From: Planococcus circulans | GTDB lineage: Bacteria > Bacillota > Bacilli > Bacillales_A > Planococcaceae | Length of the DNA stretch: 64,000 bases | Reading direction: 5' to 3' | Assembly: GCF_020023385.1 (NCBI RefSeq) | Contig: NZ_JAIQCL010000001.1 | Location: 620,001 to 684,000, forward strand | Shown here: one piece after another, positions 8,312-16,449 of the stretch | Numbering within the stretch: position 1 is the stretch's first letter | How the letters are laid out: every line of letters starts with the position of its first letter | Made by a program: the position numbers and the translations under genes | The notes under the pieces: model-generated | What the model was told of the DNA's origin: nothing | Databases searched by the model: none | What the model saw: the letters and a program-made list of their open reading frames with translations, nothing else

Positions 8312-9247
8312 TTAGTTCTTTATAATCGAAATAACCAGTTCCTTCGCTTTTTCCTCCGGCATCGTTTTCAACTGTTTTAAAAGGCGTGCCACCTCTATTT
8401 GACTGAGCCGATCTTGTGGGGAAAACCCGTTTCCGGTGTTTTTGTCTGTTTGCTGAATCAAATTGCTGCTTCCAAGCACTTCCCGCTCTCTTCCAGCATG
8501 AAGTACATTTTGTGCCGCCTGGATGACTGGCGCGTCCTGCTCAAACAAGTGATAAGGCTTTCCGCCATGTTGCCGATGATCCAGCTTGTCGGGCAAACGG
8601 ATGATCATGTACGCTGTCAGACTCGTCACTGCGATGCTTTCAACAATTATTTCCGTCAACCGCTTGGCGGCTTCGCTAAGATTGCGGGGCTTTACTGCCT
8701 GCTCTGAGGAAACCAATACAAAAGTGCTGATGCGATAGCGGTTAGCCGCTTCCGAAATATTATATGTTCCATAAACATCGGAATACAGCGCCTCGGCAGA
8801 TTTCTCTTCCGTAAAATCAATTTGCTGATGTCCAGCTGTATGATAGATGATGTCCGGCCGATGACGCCGGACTGCTTCAAAAAGCCGCTTCTTGTCCTGC
8901 ATGTTTAGAATAATAGGGATAATTTCGGTATTCCTTTCCAACAGCTTCTGCAGCTGGTGCTCCACCAAATAGATGGAACGCGGTCCATCTCCAAGCAACA
9001 GGATCCGGTCAGGCTGATATTGGATCAGTTGCCGGCTGATTTCTGAACCGATCCGTCCGCCGGCGCCGGTCACCATGACAGTTTTTCCTGTTAAATGCGG
9101 TGCTGTCAGCAAGACCGCATCTTCAAGTTTTTCTTCAATATTTTCAAACCCGACCAGTATGAATTGACGGATTTGGCGAAAGAAGACAAGAAACGGTGGT
9201 AGAGAATGATGAAGAATTCCGAGTAATCGCTGTTTATGCACCTTCAT
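8312..9247 (-). CDS. Truncated, catalytically degenerate CapD/FlaA1-like nucleotide-sugar dehydratase
   Basis: 311 residues, with GGGAG 7 nt before the ATG. An SDR domain starts near residue 53 with VMVTGAGGRIGSE (dinucleotide-binding loop intact) and continues with IIYHTAGHQ and YGTYNISEAA. The family active site STDKA followed by Y/MGATK reads SSEQA followed by SEAAK, so Asp and Lys became Glu182 and Gln183 and the Tyr/Met position is Ser191; Lys195 remains. The N-terminal membrane region is reduced to about 50 residues, and the substrate half after residue 215 bears little resemblance to the family (no GSVIPLF). It is probably not an active 4,6-dehydratase. It lies in one operon with the Wzz, kinase and two other degenerate genes. 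Confidence 0.7.
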   Translation of the reverse strand: MKVHKQRLLGILHHSLPPFLVFFRQIRQFILVGFENIEEKLEDAVLLTAPHLTGKTVMVTGAGGRIGSEISRQLIQYQPDRILLLGDGPRSIYLVEHQLQKLLERNTEIIPIILNMQDKKRLFEAVRRHRPDIIYHTAGHQQIDFTEEKSAEALYSDVYGTYNISEAANRYRISTFVLVSSEQAVKPRNLSEAAKRLTEIIVESIAVTSLTAYMIIRLPDKLDHRQHGGKPYHLFEQDAPVIQAAQNVLHAGREREVLGSSNLIQQTDKNTGNGFSPQDRLSQIEVARLLKQLKTMPEEKAKELVISIIKN

Positions 9248-9280
9248 TCATTTTCTCCCTTTCCTGTCGAATGGACCGAA

Positions 9281-9976
9281 CTAGTTCGTATAATTGTGAT
9301 AATAATAATTTTCTTTAGTCAGTGGATAATTATTTAATACGACACCCAGGATGAATGCTTTTGCAGTCGCTAAGGAATCACGCGCTTTTTCAACACTTTG
9401 CTTTTCAGATTTGCCGGTATTGACGACCAGCACCGTGCCATCGCATTTATTTGCCAAAATTTTGGAGTCCGTTACAGATAGAATTGGCGGCGAGTCAAAA
9501 AGCACGTAATCATACAATCCCCGCATCTCTTCCATCAATTCATCCAACGCATCCGACTCCAGCAATTCCGCTGGATTTGGTGGAATCTGTCCACTCATCA
9601 GCAGGTCCAAATTTTGAATGCCGCTAGCTTTCACTGAATGTTTGAGCTGTCCTTTTCTGAGTAATAAGTTGGAAAGCCCGGTATTATTCCCTAATTGGAA
9701 AGTCCGATACAACGTCGGCCGCCGCATATCCGCATCAATCAGCAATACCTTTTTGCCGGTTTCCGCAAAGACGATCGCCATGTTTGCAGCGGTCGTCGAT
9801 TTTCCCTCCTCTTTAGAAGCAGATGTGAATAGGATGATCTTCGAATCCAGCCCAGGTGTCGAAAAGTTAATGTTGGTCCGGATGGTCCGGTATTGTTCAG
9901 CCGCAATCGATTGTGGATTAGTACGAGCCACCAATTTTCGCGGCATTAACCTTTTTGTCTTTTTCGTTTTCTGCAT
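9281..9976 (-). CDS. CpsD/CapB-type protein-tyrosine kinase (BY-kinase)
   Basis: 231 residues from the ATG at 9976; GGAGAAGG lies 6 nt upstream, whereas it abuts the ATG at 9982. Walker A is SKEEGKSTTAA, Walker A' VLLIDADMRRP and Walker B VLFDSPP. The C-terminus is Tyr-rich (ENYYYHNY), the usual autophosphorylation tail. Such kinases work with the Wzz-type activator encoded just upstream, whose gene overlaps this one by 59 bp, to control polysaccharide length and export. All kinase motifs look intact, unlike the three enzymes downstream. A paralogue lies at 61128. Confidence 0.9.
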   Translation of the reverse strand: MQKTKKTKRLMPRKLVARTNPQSIAAEQYRTIRTNINFSTPGLDSKIILFTSASKEEGKSTTAANMAIVFAETGKKVLLIDADMRRPTLYRTFQLGNNTGLSNLLLRKGQLKHSVKASGIQNLDLLMSGQIPPNPAELLESDALDELMEEMRGLYDYVLFDSPPILSVTDSKILANKCDGTVLVVNTGKSEKQSVEKARDSLATAKAFILGVVLNNYPLTKENYYYHNYTN

Positions 9977-10706
9977 GGACATCCTTCTCCAATCTGTCTT
10001 TAAGATTTAATGGTTTTTCCATTTTTAAATTGCTGTCTACCGGACTGACCACTCCTAAAATCTGCAGTCCTGCCATTTCTTCGATATCCTCTTCAGAACG
10101 GACGGTCGTATTCAATTGCTCCAGGATCAACGTGATGCCTACCCCGAAGACCAATCCAATAATGGTTCCAATGGCCATGTTGAATACAGGGTCGGGGCGA
10201 ATGGGCTTGGCATTCGGATTCGCTTCCGCTGCAGCCAGTACACTGACATTGTCCACCTTCATCATTTGCTTGATTTCCGTTTGAAAAACCTTCGCTGTCG
10301 TATTGGCGATCAGCACGGCCTGCTCCATCGACGAATCTTCAACGGACAAGGTGACTACCTGTGAACTTTCGATATTGTTGACTGTAATCCGTTCCGTCAG
10401 TGATGAAACCGAATCATTCAGCTCCAATTCCTCTATCACATTGGACAAAATCGCCGGACTTTTTATGATGACATTATACGTTCCGATCAATTGAAGGTTG
10501 GTGTCGATATCCAGACTGTCGAAATTCTGGCTGCCCTCCGTGTTTTGATTGATCAGGATTTGCGTAGTTGCCTGGTAAACCGGCTTCATGACGGTATAGC
10601 TCGCAACAGCACTAAAGACAATGAAAGCCAGTGTGACGAGAATGATCAATGCCTTTCTCTTTTGCACCGCTTTCAGGAATTTGTTGAGATTAAATGTGCT
10701 TTCCAT
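9918..10706 (-). CDS. Wzz/CapA-type chain-length regulator and kinase activator
   Basis: 262 residues, with a Wzz domain: N-terminal membrane helix (about 19-41), an extracellular region of about 130 residues, and the PxxP-containing second membrane helix region (IRPDPVFNMAIGTIIGLVFGVG). The cytoplasmic C-terminus activates the adjacent BY-kinase. The gene is preceded by AGGAGGATCTACTT before the ATG and by a direct repeat at 10760-10780 of the kind bound by OmpR-family regulators. Its 3' end overlaps the kinase gene, consistent with translational coupling. Confidence 0.9.
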   Translation of the reverse strand: MESTFNLNKFLKAVQKRKALIILVTLAFIVFSAVASYTVMKPVYQATTQILINQNTEGSQNFDSLDIDTNLQLIGTYNVIIKSPAILSNVIEELELNDSVSSLTERITVNNIESSQVVTLSVEDSSMEQAVLIANTTAKVFQTEIKQMMKVDNVSVLAAAEANPNAKPIRPDPVFNMAIGTIIGLVFGVGITLILEQLNTTVRSEEDIEEMAGLQILGVVSPVDSNLKMEKPLNLKDRLEKDVHAENEKDKKVNAAKIGGSY

Positions 10707-10759
10707 AAGTAGATCCTCCTAAGATTTATCCTTTGTACGCTTAATAATAAGGAGCAAAG

Positions 10760-10780
10760 GTTAAATAATAGTTAAATAAT
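10760..10780 (-). promoter_or_regulatory. 11-bp-period direct repeat, probable OmpR-family regulator site
   Basis: On the minus strand ATTATTTAAC occurs twice with an 11-bp period (10771-10780, then 10760-10769), so both halves lie on one face of the helix, as in PhoB/PhoP/OmpR-type sites. A TATTAT -10-like box follows about 12 bp downstream, and no good -35 is present. This is what an activator-dependent promoter for the Wzz operon would look like. The gene for an OmpR-type regulator ends 87 bp upstream. Confidence 0.6.
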
Positions 10781-10831
10781 CTTAAAATTCTAACAAAAGA
10801 GAATTTTTCGGACCTGATCACATATCCACAC

Positions 10832-10863
10832 AAAAAAGCATCCGGCCTATGGAAGCCGAATGC
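10832..10863 (-). terminator. Terminator after the response regulator gene
   Basis: GCATCCGGC (10838-10846) pairs with GCCGAATGC (10855-10863), including one G-U pair. On the minus strand it is followed by TTTTTTG. It separates the two-component genes from the Wzz operon. Confidence 0.8.
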
Positions 10864-10866
10864 CTT

Positions 10867-11559
10867 TCACTCCAATATGAATTTGTAGCCAAACCCTCGT
10901 ACAGTTTGGATGAAATTTGGGTTAGCGGGGTCCTTTTCGATCTTTCTCCGCAAATTACTGATGTGCACTTTTACTGTCTGGACATCCCCTTCGGAATAAT
11001 AGCCCCATACTTGATCGTATAATTGTTCAGCAGTCCAAACCCGATTCGGCGTCTGCGCCAGCAGCAGCAATAATTGAAATTCTTTATGGTAAAGCTTCAC
11101 CGGCTTTCCCGCAATGTACAGTTCGCGAGCATCTACATGAATGTGAAGATCTTTGTATTTGATGATTGTCAGCTGGTCTTCTTCGGCATTCTTCCAGCCA
11201 TTTCTCCGAAGTATGGCCCGTATGCGGGCCTCCAATTCATTAAAATCGAAAGGCTTGGTAATATAGTCATCACCTCCGGCTTCGAGCCCTTGAATCTTAT
11301 ACACCAGCTCTTTCCGATAACTGACAAAGAGAATCGGCAAAGTCGTCTTCATGCGGATTTTCTCACATACTTCCAACCCGTTCATACCCGGCATTTCGAC
11401 ATCCAGCAAGATCAGATCCGGCTTTTCCTTTTCCAGCAGTTCAAGGGCATGAAAACCATCTTCTGCCTGCAGCACGCTGTAGCCTTTCTTTAACAGGAAT
11501 AAGCGCATCAATTCACGGATTCCTTCATCGTCGTCCACTATCAATACAGTAGCATCCAT
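10867..11559 (-). CDS. OmpR/PhoB-family response regulator
   Basis: 230 residues. The receiver domain (1-115) has acidic residues DDDE at 9-12, phospho-acceptor Asp53 in LILLDVEMPG and Lys102 in DYITKPF. The winged-helix DNA-binding domain (130-230) includes LYDQVWG and the VKVHISNLRRKIE recognition helix. The gene begins 14 bp after the hybrid kinase gene, so the two form one operon, and it likely receives phosphate from that kinase. The likely target is the direct repeat before the Wzz operon. Confidence 0.92.
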   Translation of the reverse strand: MDATVLIVDDDEGIRELMRLFLLKKGYSVLQAEDGFHALELLEKEKPDLILLDVEMPGMNGLEVCEKIRMKTTLPILFVSYRKELVYKIQGLEAGGDDYITKPFDFNELEARIRAILRRNGWKNAEEDQLTIIKYKDLHIHVDARELYIAGKPVKLYHKEFQLLLLLAQTPNRVWTAEQLYDQVWGYYSEGDVQTVKVHISNLRRKIEKDPANPNFIQTVRGFGYKFILE

Positions 11560-11573
11560 TTTTCATCCACCCC

Positions 11574-14500
11574 TTAATGGAAAGTCAGCGGCAATACAAT
11601 GATAAAGACGCTTCCTTTCCCTTCTGTACTGTCTGCCCAAATCTGTCCTTTATGGGCTAAAATAATTTCTTTGGCAATCGCTAGTCCAAGGCCGCTTCCT
11701 TTATAGGCGGTCGAACTGTCAATCTTATAGAAACGATCGAAGATATAAGGCAAGGCTTCTTTATTGATGCCACAACCATTATCGCCAATCCGTATCACCA
11801 GTTCTCCGTCCATTTCTTCATTCAGTGATGCATCTTCATTATTTCCGGCCAGTATTTCAATAGATAAGGTGATTCTGCCTTCCTCTGCAGAGGTATGCTT
11901 GACAGCGTTCCAGAGGATATTCGAGATGACCTGGTCAAGACGATCCAGGTCAATAGCCAAAAGCGCTCGTTGGATATCATCCCGATTTTCCGTTCCGAGA
12001 AATTCGAACGCCCGCCCACTCTGTGTCACATCAGATGCCATGGATTCTACGAGACGGTCCAACCATCCCCGCAACTGTCTTTCCTCAAAGCGCAGCATCA
12101 TATTCCCTGATTTGTATTTGGTCAACTCCACAAGGTCTTCTGTCAGGCGTTCCAAAAGCAGTAGCTTTTTATGGATCATATCTAAATAGCGCGGATTATT
12201 CTCTTCGATTAAACTTTCTTTCACTGCTTGGATATAACTATGGATCAACGTAATCGGGGTGCCCAGCTCGTGGGAAATCGCTGACAGCATTTCATTTCTG
12301 GACTTCTCGATCTCCTGAATTTCGTCATTGACAGTCAACAGATTCATATTGGTGATTTCAAGTGCCATCGTCCGTTCTTTGACATTGCGTTCAAGAAAAT
12401 AATTCAAGTTGGTGATTTCCTGTGTCAGGCTCCGCATATTTGCCAGGGTTTCGATGCGCAGTAAAAACTCTTCCTTGTCGCAGGGCTTCAGCAGATAATC
12501 ATTTGCCCCAGCAGTAAAAGCTTCCTTTTTTTCACGCAGCCCATCCACATGCGAGAGCATGAGAATCGGCAGTTCTGTCAAGGTGAAGTCCAAGCGGATA
12601 TGGCGGCATAATTCATCTCCTGTCATATCCACTAAATGTCCATCCATCACAATCAAATCCACCGGTTTATGCCCCAGCAGCTGCATCGCTGCTTTTCCAC
12701 CTTCCACACCAACAGCCTGGTAGCCGGCTGACAGCAATTGGCGCAATAGGACAAGACGGTTGATTTCTTCCGAATCGATGACCAGAATGTGAAGATTTCT
12801 TTTTGTTGTACTTTCTTTCAGCATAGAATCAGCTAATTGGGATGCGGTCAATTCCTTTATGCCCGATTCGAAGCCATCCGAAAACTTCCATCCCAATTCA
12901 TCTTTATGAATCGGCAAAGTGAAGCTGAAAGTTGAGCCGGTTCCCATATACGACTTGGCCTTCAGTACTCCTCCTTGAAGTTCCACTAGATTTTTGGCAA
13001 TTTTCAACCCTGTGCTTTTATTTTCGTGCAGCTCTTCCTGTGCATCATCCCCTTCAAATAAAGAAGGAATCCGTTTCTCCTGGATGCCCGTTCCGGTGTC
13101 CTTTACTGATATTTCCAGCTGCTCTCCCAAAACGCGGGCTGAGACAGTGATCTCTCCTTTATGAGTATAGTTGATGGAATTGTCAATCAGATTATAAAGG
13201 ATTTGCTGGACACGCTCAGGATCAGCCATTGCTTTAGGCAACGAAGCAGGAACGGTATGATAGAGCTCAACTGACTCAGACCGCAAAAGCGGCCGACACA
13301 GCGAGATAACCTTGTCGCATAACACGTCAATCGCAGTCACTTCCACATGCAGCTGCAGATGGGGCTGCTTCATTTTTGAAGAATCCATAACATCATTGAC
13401 CAAATGCGCCATGTTTTTTCCGCTTGCCACCAGTTCTTTCAATTGATTTGCGACTAAAGGTGATATTTTCCCCACAGGGGATTCCTGAAGTGATTCCGCA
13501 ATGCCGATCATGCCGTAAAGCGGCGTGCGCAAGCCATTGGTGGTGAATGCCAATAACTCATCTTTTCGCTTATTTGCATTTTTCAAGGTTTCGATTTCCA
13601 TCAATTGGCGTTTATTCGCTTGACGTTCTTGATGAATATGCTTATCGAGATTCGTTCTTTCTTTTGCCAGCAACCCTTTTGAGGCAAACAACAGGCTAAT
13701 TGCACTGACTAGATAAAGTACGTATGGCAACAGCTTTACATAGGGCAAAATAGCCGTAGCCGTCAGAAACGAAATGACCAATGCAGTGATGGATAGAAAC
13801 AGGGAAAAAGCATAAGGAGCTGCGTAGGAAACTCCTTTGCTCCAGGCCGAAAGGGAAATCCCCAAAGATAGGCTGAACGACAGGAAAACGGCTATACACA
13901 AAAACACTCCAGCCATGGGATAAGAAAAAAAAGAAATTGCGATTGACAGCAAGACAAAGACAGCCAAGGCTTCAAACGATCCGATAAATCTGTGGCTTAG
14001 CAAAGCAGATGGCAATAGCTTCTTCGTGATGAACAGGGTCATGATGCCGGCTGTTCCAAAAAACACCCAGACAGTTTGTCGGATCATTCCTCCTATTTCC
14101 GGCCAAATATACGCAAGACTCAATCCAGTCCATGTTGACGCAACGACAAAGACCGATAGCGCCAGAACAAAGAGATACAGGAAGTTTTTTTGGCGATAAT
14201 TGAAAAACCACTTGATGCAGCCTGCTGATAACAATAAGATCAAGCCGCCGAGTAAACCGATGATTGCAGTTGTCTGCCGACTCTGCGCATCAAAGGCTTC
14301 ATGTTCCCAAATCGTTATCGGAAGATGCATCGCTCCCTGTGATTCAATTCTCATGAAAAATGTCGTTTCTGCATTCTCCAACGGCAACAGTTCGAAGACC
14401 AAATGATGATGGGGATGAGCTTTTTCTGAGTTCGAAACGGTAGTTCCCAACTTAACTACGTCAAACCCTCCCGAATCTTCGGGGGAATAAAGAATCGCTT

Positions 14501-14864
14501 CATCAATGGAGGGATTGGCAAGTTCAAGAAGCCATTCGTTGCCTTCTGACTGATCCTCAACAGTAAAGCTTAGCCAATAAGCAGCGGAGCTTAATCCAGC
14601 ATTCGGAATTACTTCTTCATTTGAAATGAACTTCCAATTATGCGGAGGCTGCTGCAGCTCATTCACTTCAAATGTTCCTTGTCTATCCTCCAGGATTTGT
14701 AAATCCGTGATCAGAGGCATCTCTTTACCTTCTTCAGTTAAAGTTATGGCTCCACCGCGGCCAGTTTCTGCAGTCATTTTTCCGATAGCAAGAAAAAAGA
14801 AAGAAATCCAAAGAATGCAGCAAATTCTAATAAAGATAGAAGTTTTCCGATTGGATCCTTTCAT
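11574..14864 (-). CDS. Large hybrid sensor histidine kinase with two kinase modules; first lacks the phospho-His
   Basis: 1096 residues. Order: signal/transmembrane helix (about 10-30), an extracellular 7TMR-DISM-type domain (about 45-165), seven membrane helices (about 190-400), coiled coil, kinase module 1 (about 430-655), receiver domain (about 690-805, Asp741 in IVMDGHL), coiled coil, kinase module 2 (about 850-1096). The H-box of module 1 reads FTTNGLRTPL, so the usual HE is Asn443-Gly444. Its ATPase domain still shows LYNLIDNSINYT and DTGTGI. Module 2 has an intact SHELGTPI (His865) and N, G1 and G2 boxes (ILWNAVKHT, DNGCGI, GSGLGLAIA). DISM domains usually sense carbohydrates. It forms an operon with the response regulator downstream. 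Confidence 0.9.
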   Translation of the reverse strand: MKGSNRKTSIFIRICCILWISFFFLAIGKMTAETGRGGAITLTEEGKEMPLITDLQILEDRQGTFEVNELQQPPHNWKFISNEEVIPNAGLSSAAYWLSFTVEDQSEGNEWLLELANPSIDEAILYSPEDSGGFDVVKLGTTVSNSEKAHPHHHLVFELLPLENAETTFFMRIESQGAMHLPITIWEHEAFDAQSRQTTAIIGLLGGLILLLSAGCIKWFFNYRQKNFLYLFVLALSVFVVASTWTGLSLAYIWPEIGGMIRQTVWVFFGTAGIMTLFITKKLLPSALLSHRFIGSFEALAVFVLLSIAISFFSYPMAGVFLCIAVFLSFSLSLGISLSAWSKGVSYAAPYAFSLFLSITALVISFLTATAILPYVKLLPYVLYLVSAISLLFASKGLLAKERTNLDKHIHQERQANKRQLMEIETLKNANKRKDELLAFTTNGLRTPLYGMIGIAESLQESPVGKISPLVANQLKELVASGKNMAHLVNDVMDSSKMKQPHLQLHVEVTAIDVLCDKVISLCRPLLRSESVELYHTVPASLPKAMADPERVQQILYNLIDNSINYTHKGEITVSARVLGEQLEISVKDTGTGIQEKRIPSLFEGDDAQEELHENKSTGLKIAKNLVELQGGVLKAKSYMGTGSTFSFTLPIHKDELGWKFSDGFESGIKELTASQLADSMLKESTTKRNLHILVIDSEEINRLVLLRQLLSAGYQAVGVEGGKAAMQLLGHKPVDLIVMDGHLVDMTGDELCRHIRLDFTLTELPILMLSHVDGLREKKEAFTAGANDYLLKPCDKEEFLLRIETLANMRSLTQEITNLNYFLERNVKERTMALEITNMNLLTVNDEIQEIEKSRNEMLSAISHELGTPITLIHSYIQAVKESLIEENNPRYLDMIHKKLLLLERLTEDLVELTKYKSGNMMLRFEERQLRGWLDRLVESMASDVTQSGRAFEFLGTENRDDIQRALLAIDLDRLDQVISNILWNAVKHTSAEEGRITLSIEILAGNNEDASLNEEMDGELVIRIGDNGCGINKEALPYIFDRFYKIDSSTAYKGSGLGLAIAKEIILAHKGQIWADSTEGKGSVFIIVLPLTFH

Positions 14865-15151
14865 TTTCTCACCTCAACTATTCGAATAATCAGTAAACTA
14901 AATTCCCTATGATTAGGTTGCGGGATTACTTAATAACTTGATGGTACAAAGCATTCCCTTAAAAACATAAAGGAAAAAAGGTATACTTGTTTATATAAAA
15001 AATACAATTTATGGATTTTTAGTAGGATGTATGATTTAACGAAATCATAACATTTTTCATAGAAAAAGAAAACTTATTTTGTATCTGAAAATTCAATCAC
15101 TACCTTTTACCCACTATTTTTACCAATTTATAAGAATCCATTAAATCACAT
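14865..15151. other. AT-rich intergenic region upstream of the hybrid kinase
   Basis: No open frame with a ribosome site and no recognised RNA. Very AT-rich. It should contain the promoter of the kinase/regulator operon (minus strand), but no convincing -35/-10 pair was assigned. Confidence 0.5.
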
Positions 15152-15185
15152 CATAAAAACTCTTAGCTTCCATCAGCTAAGAGTT
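15152..15185 (-). terminator. Terminator after the MetX-like gene
   Basis: A perfect 11-bp stem (15158-15168 with 15175-15185) with a 6-nt loop is followed on the minus strand by TTTTTATG. Confidence 0.85.
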
Positions 15186-15216
15186 CTGAAATTTCCCTGC
15201 TTATTTATGTTGCTGT

Positions 15217-16287
15217 CTACTCGTTAACGCTTTCAACTACACTTGCAGCCAACAGCTCTTTCAAGTAGCCGTCGACCTGGCCATGATAATCTTCACCTTC
15301 GCCGCCAAACAACCCGAAATGGCCTGCAATACTGGTAATCACTTTCAATTCGCTGTTCGGAATCAATTGCTGTTCTCTTTCACAATCACTCGGCGGAAAG
15401 AACATATCACGATCAATGGGCATTACAAAAGTCTTTGCTTTAATCCGACCCAGGGCTGCTGCCAGATCATTATCTGTATGTCGACTGACATCTCCCCGCT
15501 GCCATTTCCAGCCCATCACCAATAATGCATTCGGATCCATCAGCTGAAAGAACGGTTCCAAAAATCCTGCCATCAGCTCATCCACCGTTTCGACACCAAA
15601 CAATCCCCATTTTTCCTGATTGAAGAATTCAGTGGTAAATCCCATTACAGCCCAAATATCCGCATGTCGTTTCAAGCCGTCTGCCACATCCGTATTGGAT
15701 TGGTATTCTCCGTCATTCCAAGCAGGATCTGAAGTGATGGCATCCATCAAGGTTTGAGTGAAGATAAAATCATGGATAGTGTTTTTAGCAGTTCCTGCAA
15801 TAGGTGCTGCACGTTTGACCATGTCGGGGTAGCGGACTGCCCATTCATAGGTTTGCTGGGCGCCCATAGAGCCACCCACCACTAAAGCCAGCTCCGTGAT
15901 GCCGAAATGCCCAGTGATGAATTGATGCTGCGCCCGGACATCATCTCCGATCCGCACATGCGGAAAATTACTCATCCCGATCGGCGATGGACTATTATGG
16001 GGTGAACTCGATAAGCCATTGCCGAGCTGATTGACAACAATGATGAAATACAATTTCGGATCCAGCGCTCTGCCTTCGCCTATGTAACTCTCGTAATCCT
16101 TGCTGGTTCCGGAAAACCAGGTCGGCACTAAAATCGCATTGTTTTTTTCCGCGTTAAGCTGCCCATGCGTGGCATAGGCCAACTTACATTGGGGAATCAC
16201 CCCGCCTTCCTCCAAACTGAAATCCCCCAATTCATACAAGTGAAACGGACCATGGTTTTCCTGCGAATAAAATGCATTCTCGATCAT
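15217..16287 (-). CDS. MetX-like alpha/beta hydrolase (homoserine O-acetyltransferase family)
   Basis: 356 residues from the ATG at 16287, with GGAGG 8 nt upstream. The alpha/beta-hydrolase fold has the nucleophile elbow VVGGSMGAQQ (Ser), an acidic residue in MPIDRDMFFPP and the catalytic His in SIAGHFGLFG. PTWFSGTSKDYESYIG and NQLGNGLSSSPHN match the MetX group. True MetX makes O-acetylhomoserine for methionine synthesis. Many MetX-like proteins in Bacillales have no such role, and no methionine gene is adjacent. It is monocistronic, with a terminator at 15152. The family is secure; the enzymatic role is uncertain. Confidence 0.8.
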   Translation of the reverse strand: MIENAFYSQENHGPFHLYELGDFSLEEGGVIPQCKLAYATHGQLNAEKNNAILVPTWFSGTSKDYESYIGEGRALDPKLYFIIVVNQLGNGLSSSPHNSPSPIGMSNFPHVRIGDDVRAQHQFITGHFGITELALVVGGSMGAQQTYEWAVRYPDMVKRAAPIAGTAKNTIHDFIFTQTLMDAITSDPAWNDGEYQSNTDVADGLKRHADIWAVMGFTTEFFNQEKWGLFGVETVDELMAGFLEPFFQLMDPNALLVMGWKWQRGDVSRHTDNDLAAALGRIKAKTFVMPIDRDMFFPPSDCEREQQLIPNSELKVITSIAGHFGLFGGEGEDYHGQVDGYLKELLAASVVESVNE

Positions 16288-16421
16288 CACTGTCGCCTCC
16301 TTCAAAATATGAAACTTTCAGTATGAAAACGGAATAAAGGTTTGTCTAATTCCTTTTCCACCTATTTCCATTGTAACGTAAGTTTATTATAAAAACGACA
16401 GTTTTCAGAATATTGAAAAAT

Positions 16422-16449
16422 AAAAAGCATGAGCTATTTCTGCTCATGC
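16422..16449 (-). terminator. Terminator overlapping the diguanylate cyclase stop
   Basis: GCATGAGC (16427-16434) pairs with GCTCATGC (16442-16449) and is followed on the minus strand by TTTTTATTTTT. The 5' arm of the RNA hairpin contains the last codons of the gene. Confidence 0.75.

Noticed and set aside
15217..16287. Calling the gene metX outright
   Set aside because: MetX-like hydrolases without a methionine role are common in Bacillales and no methionine gene is nearby.
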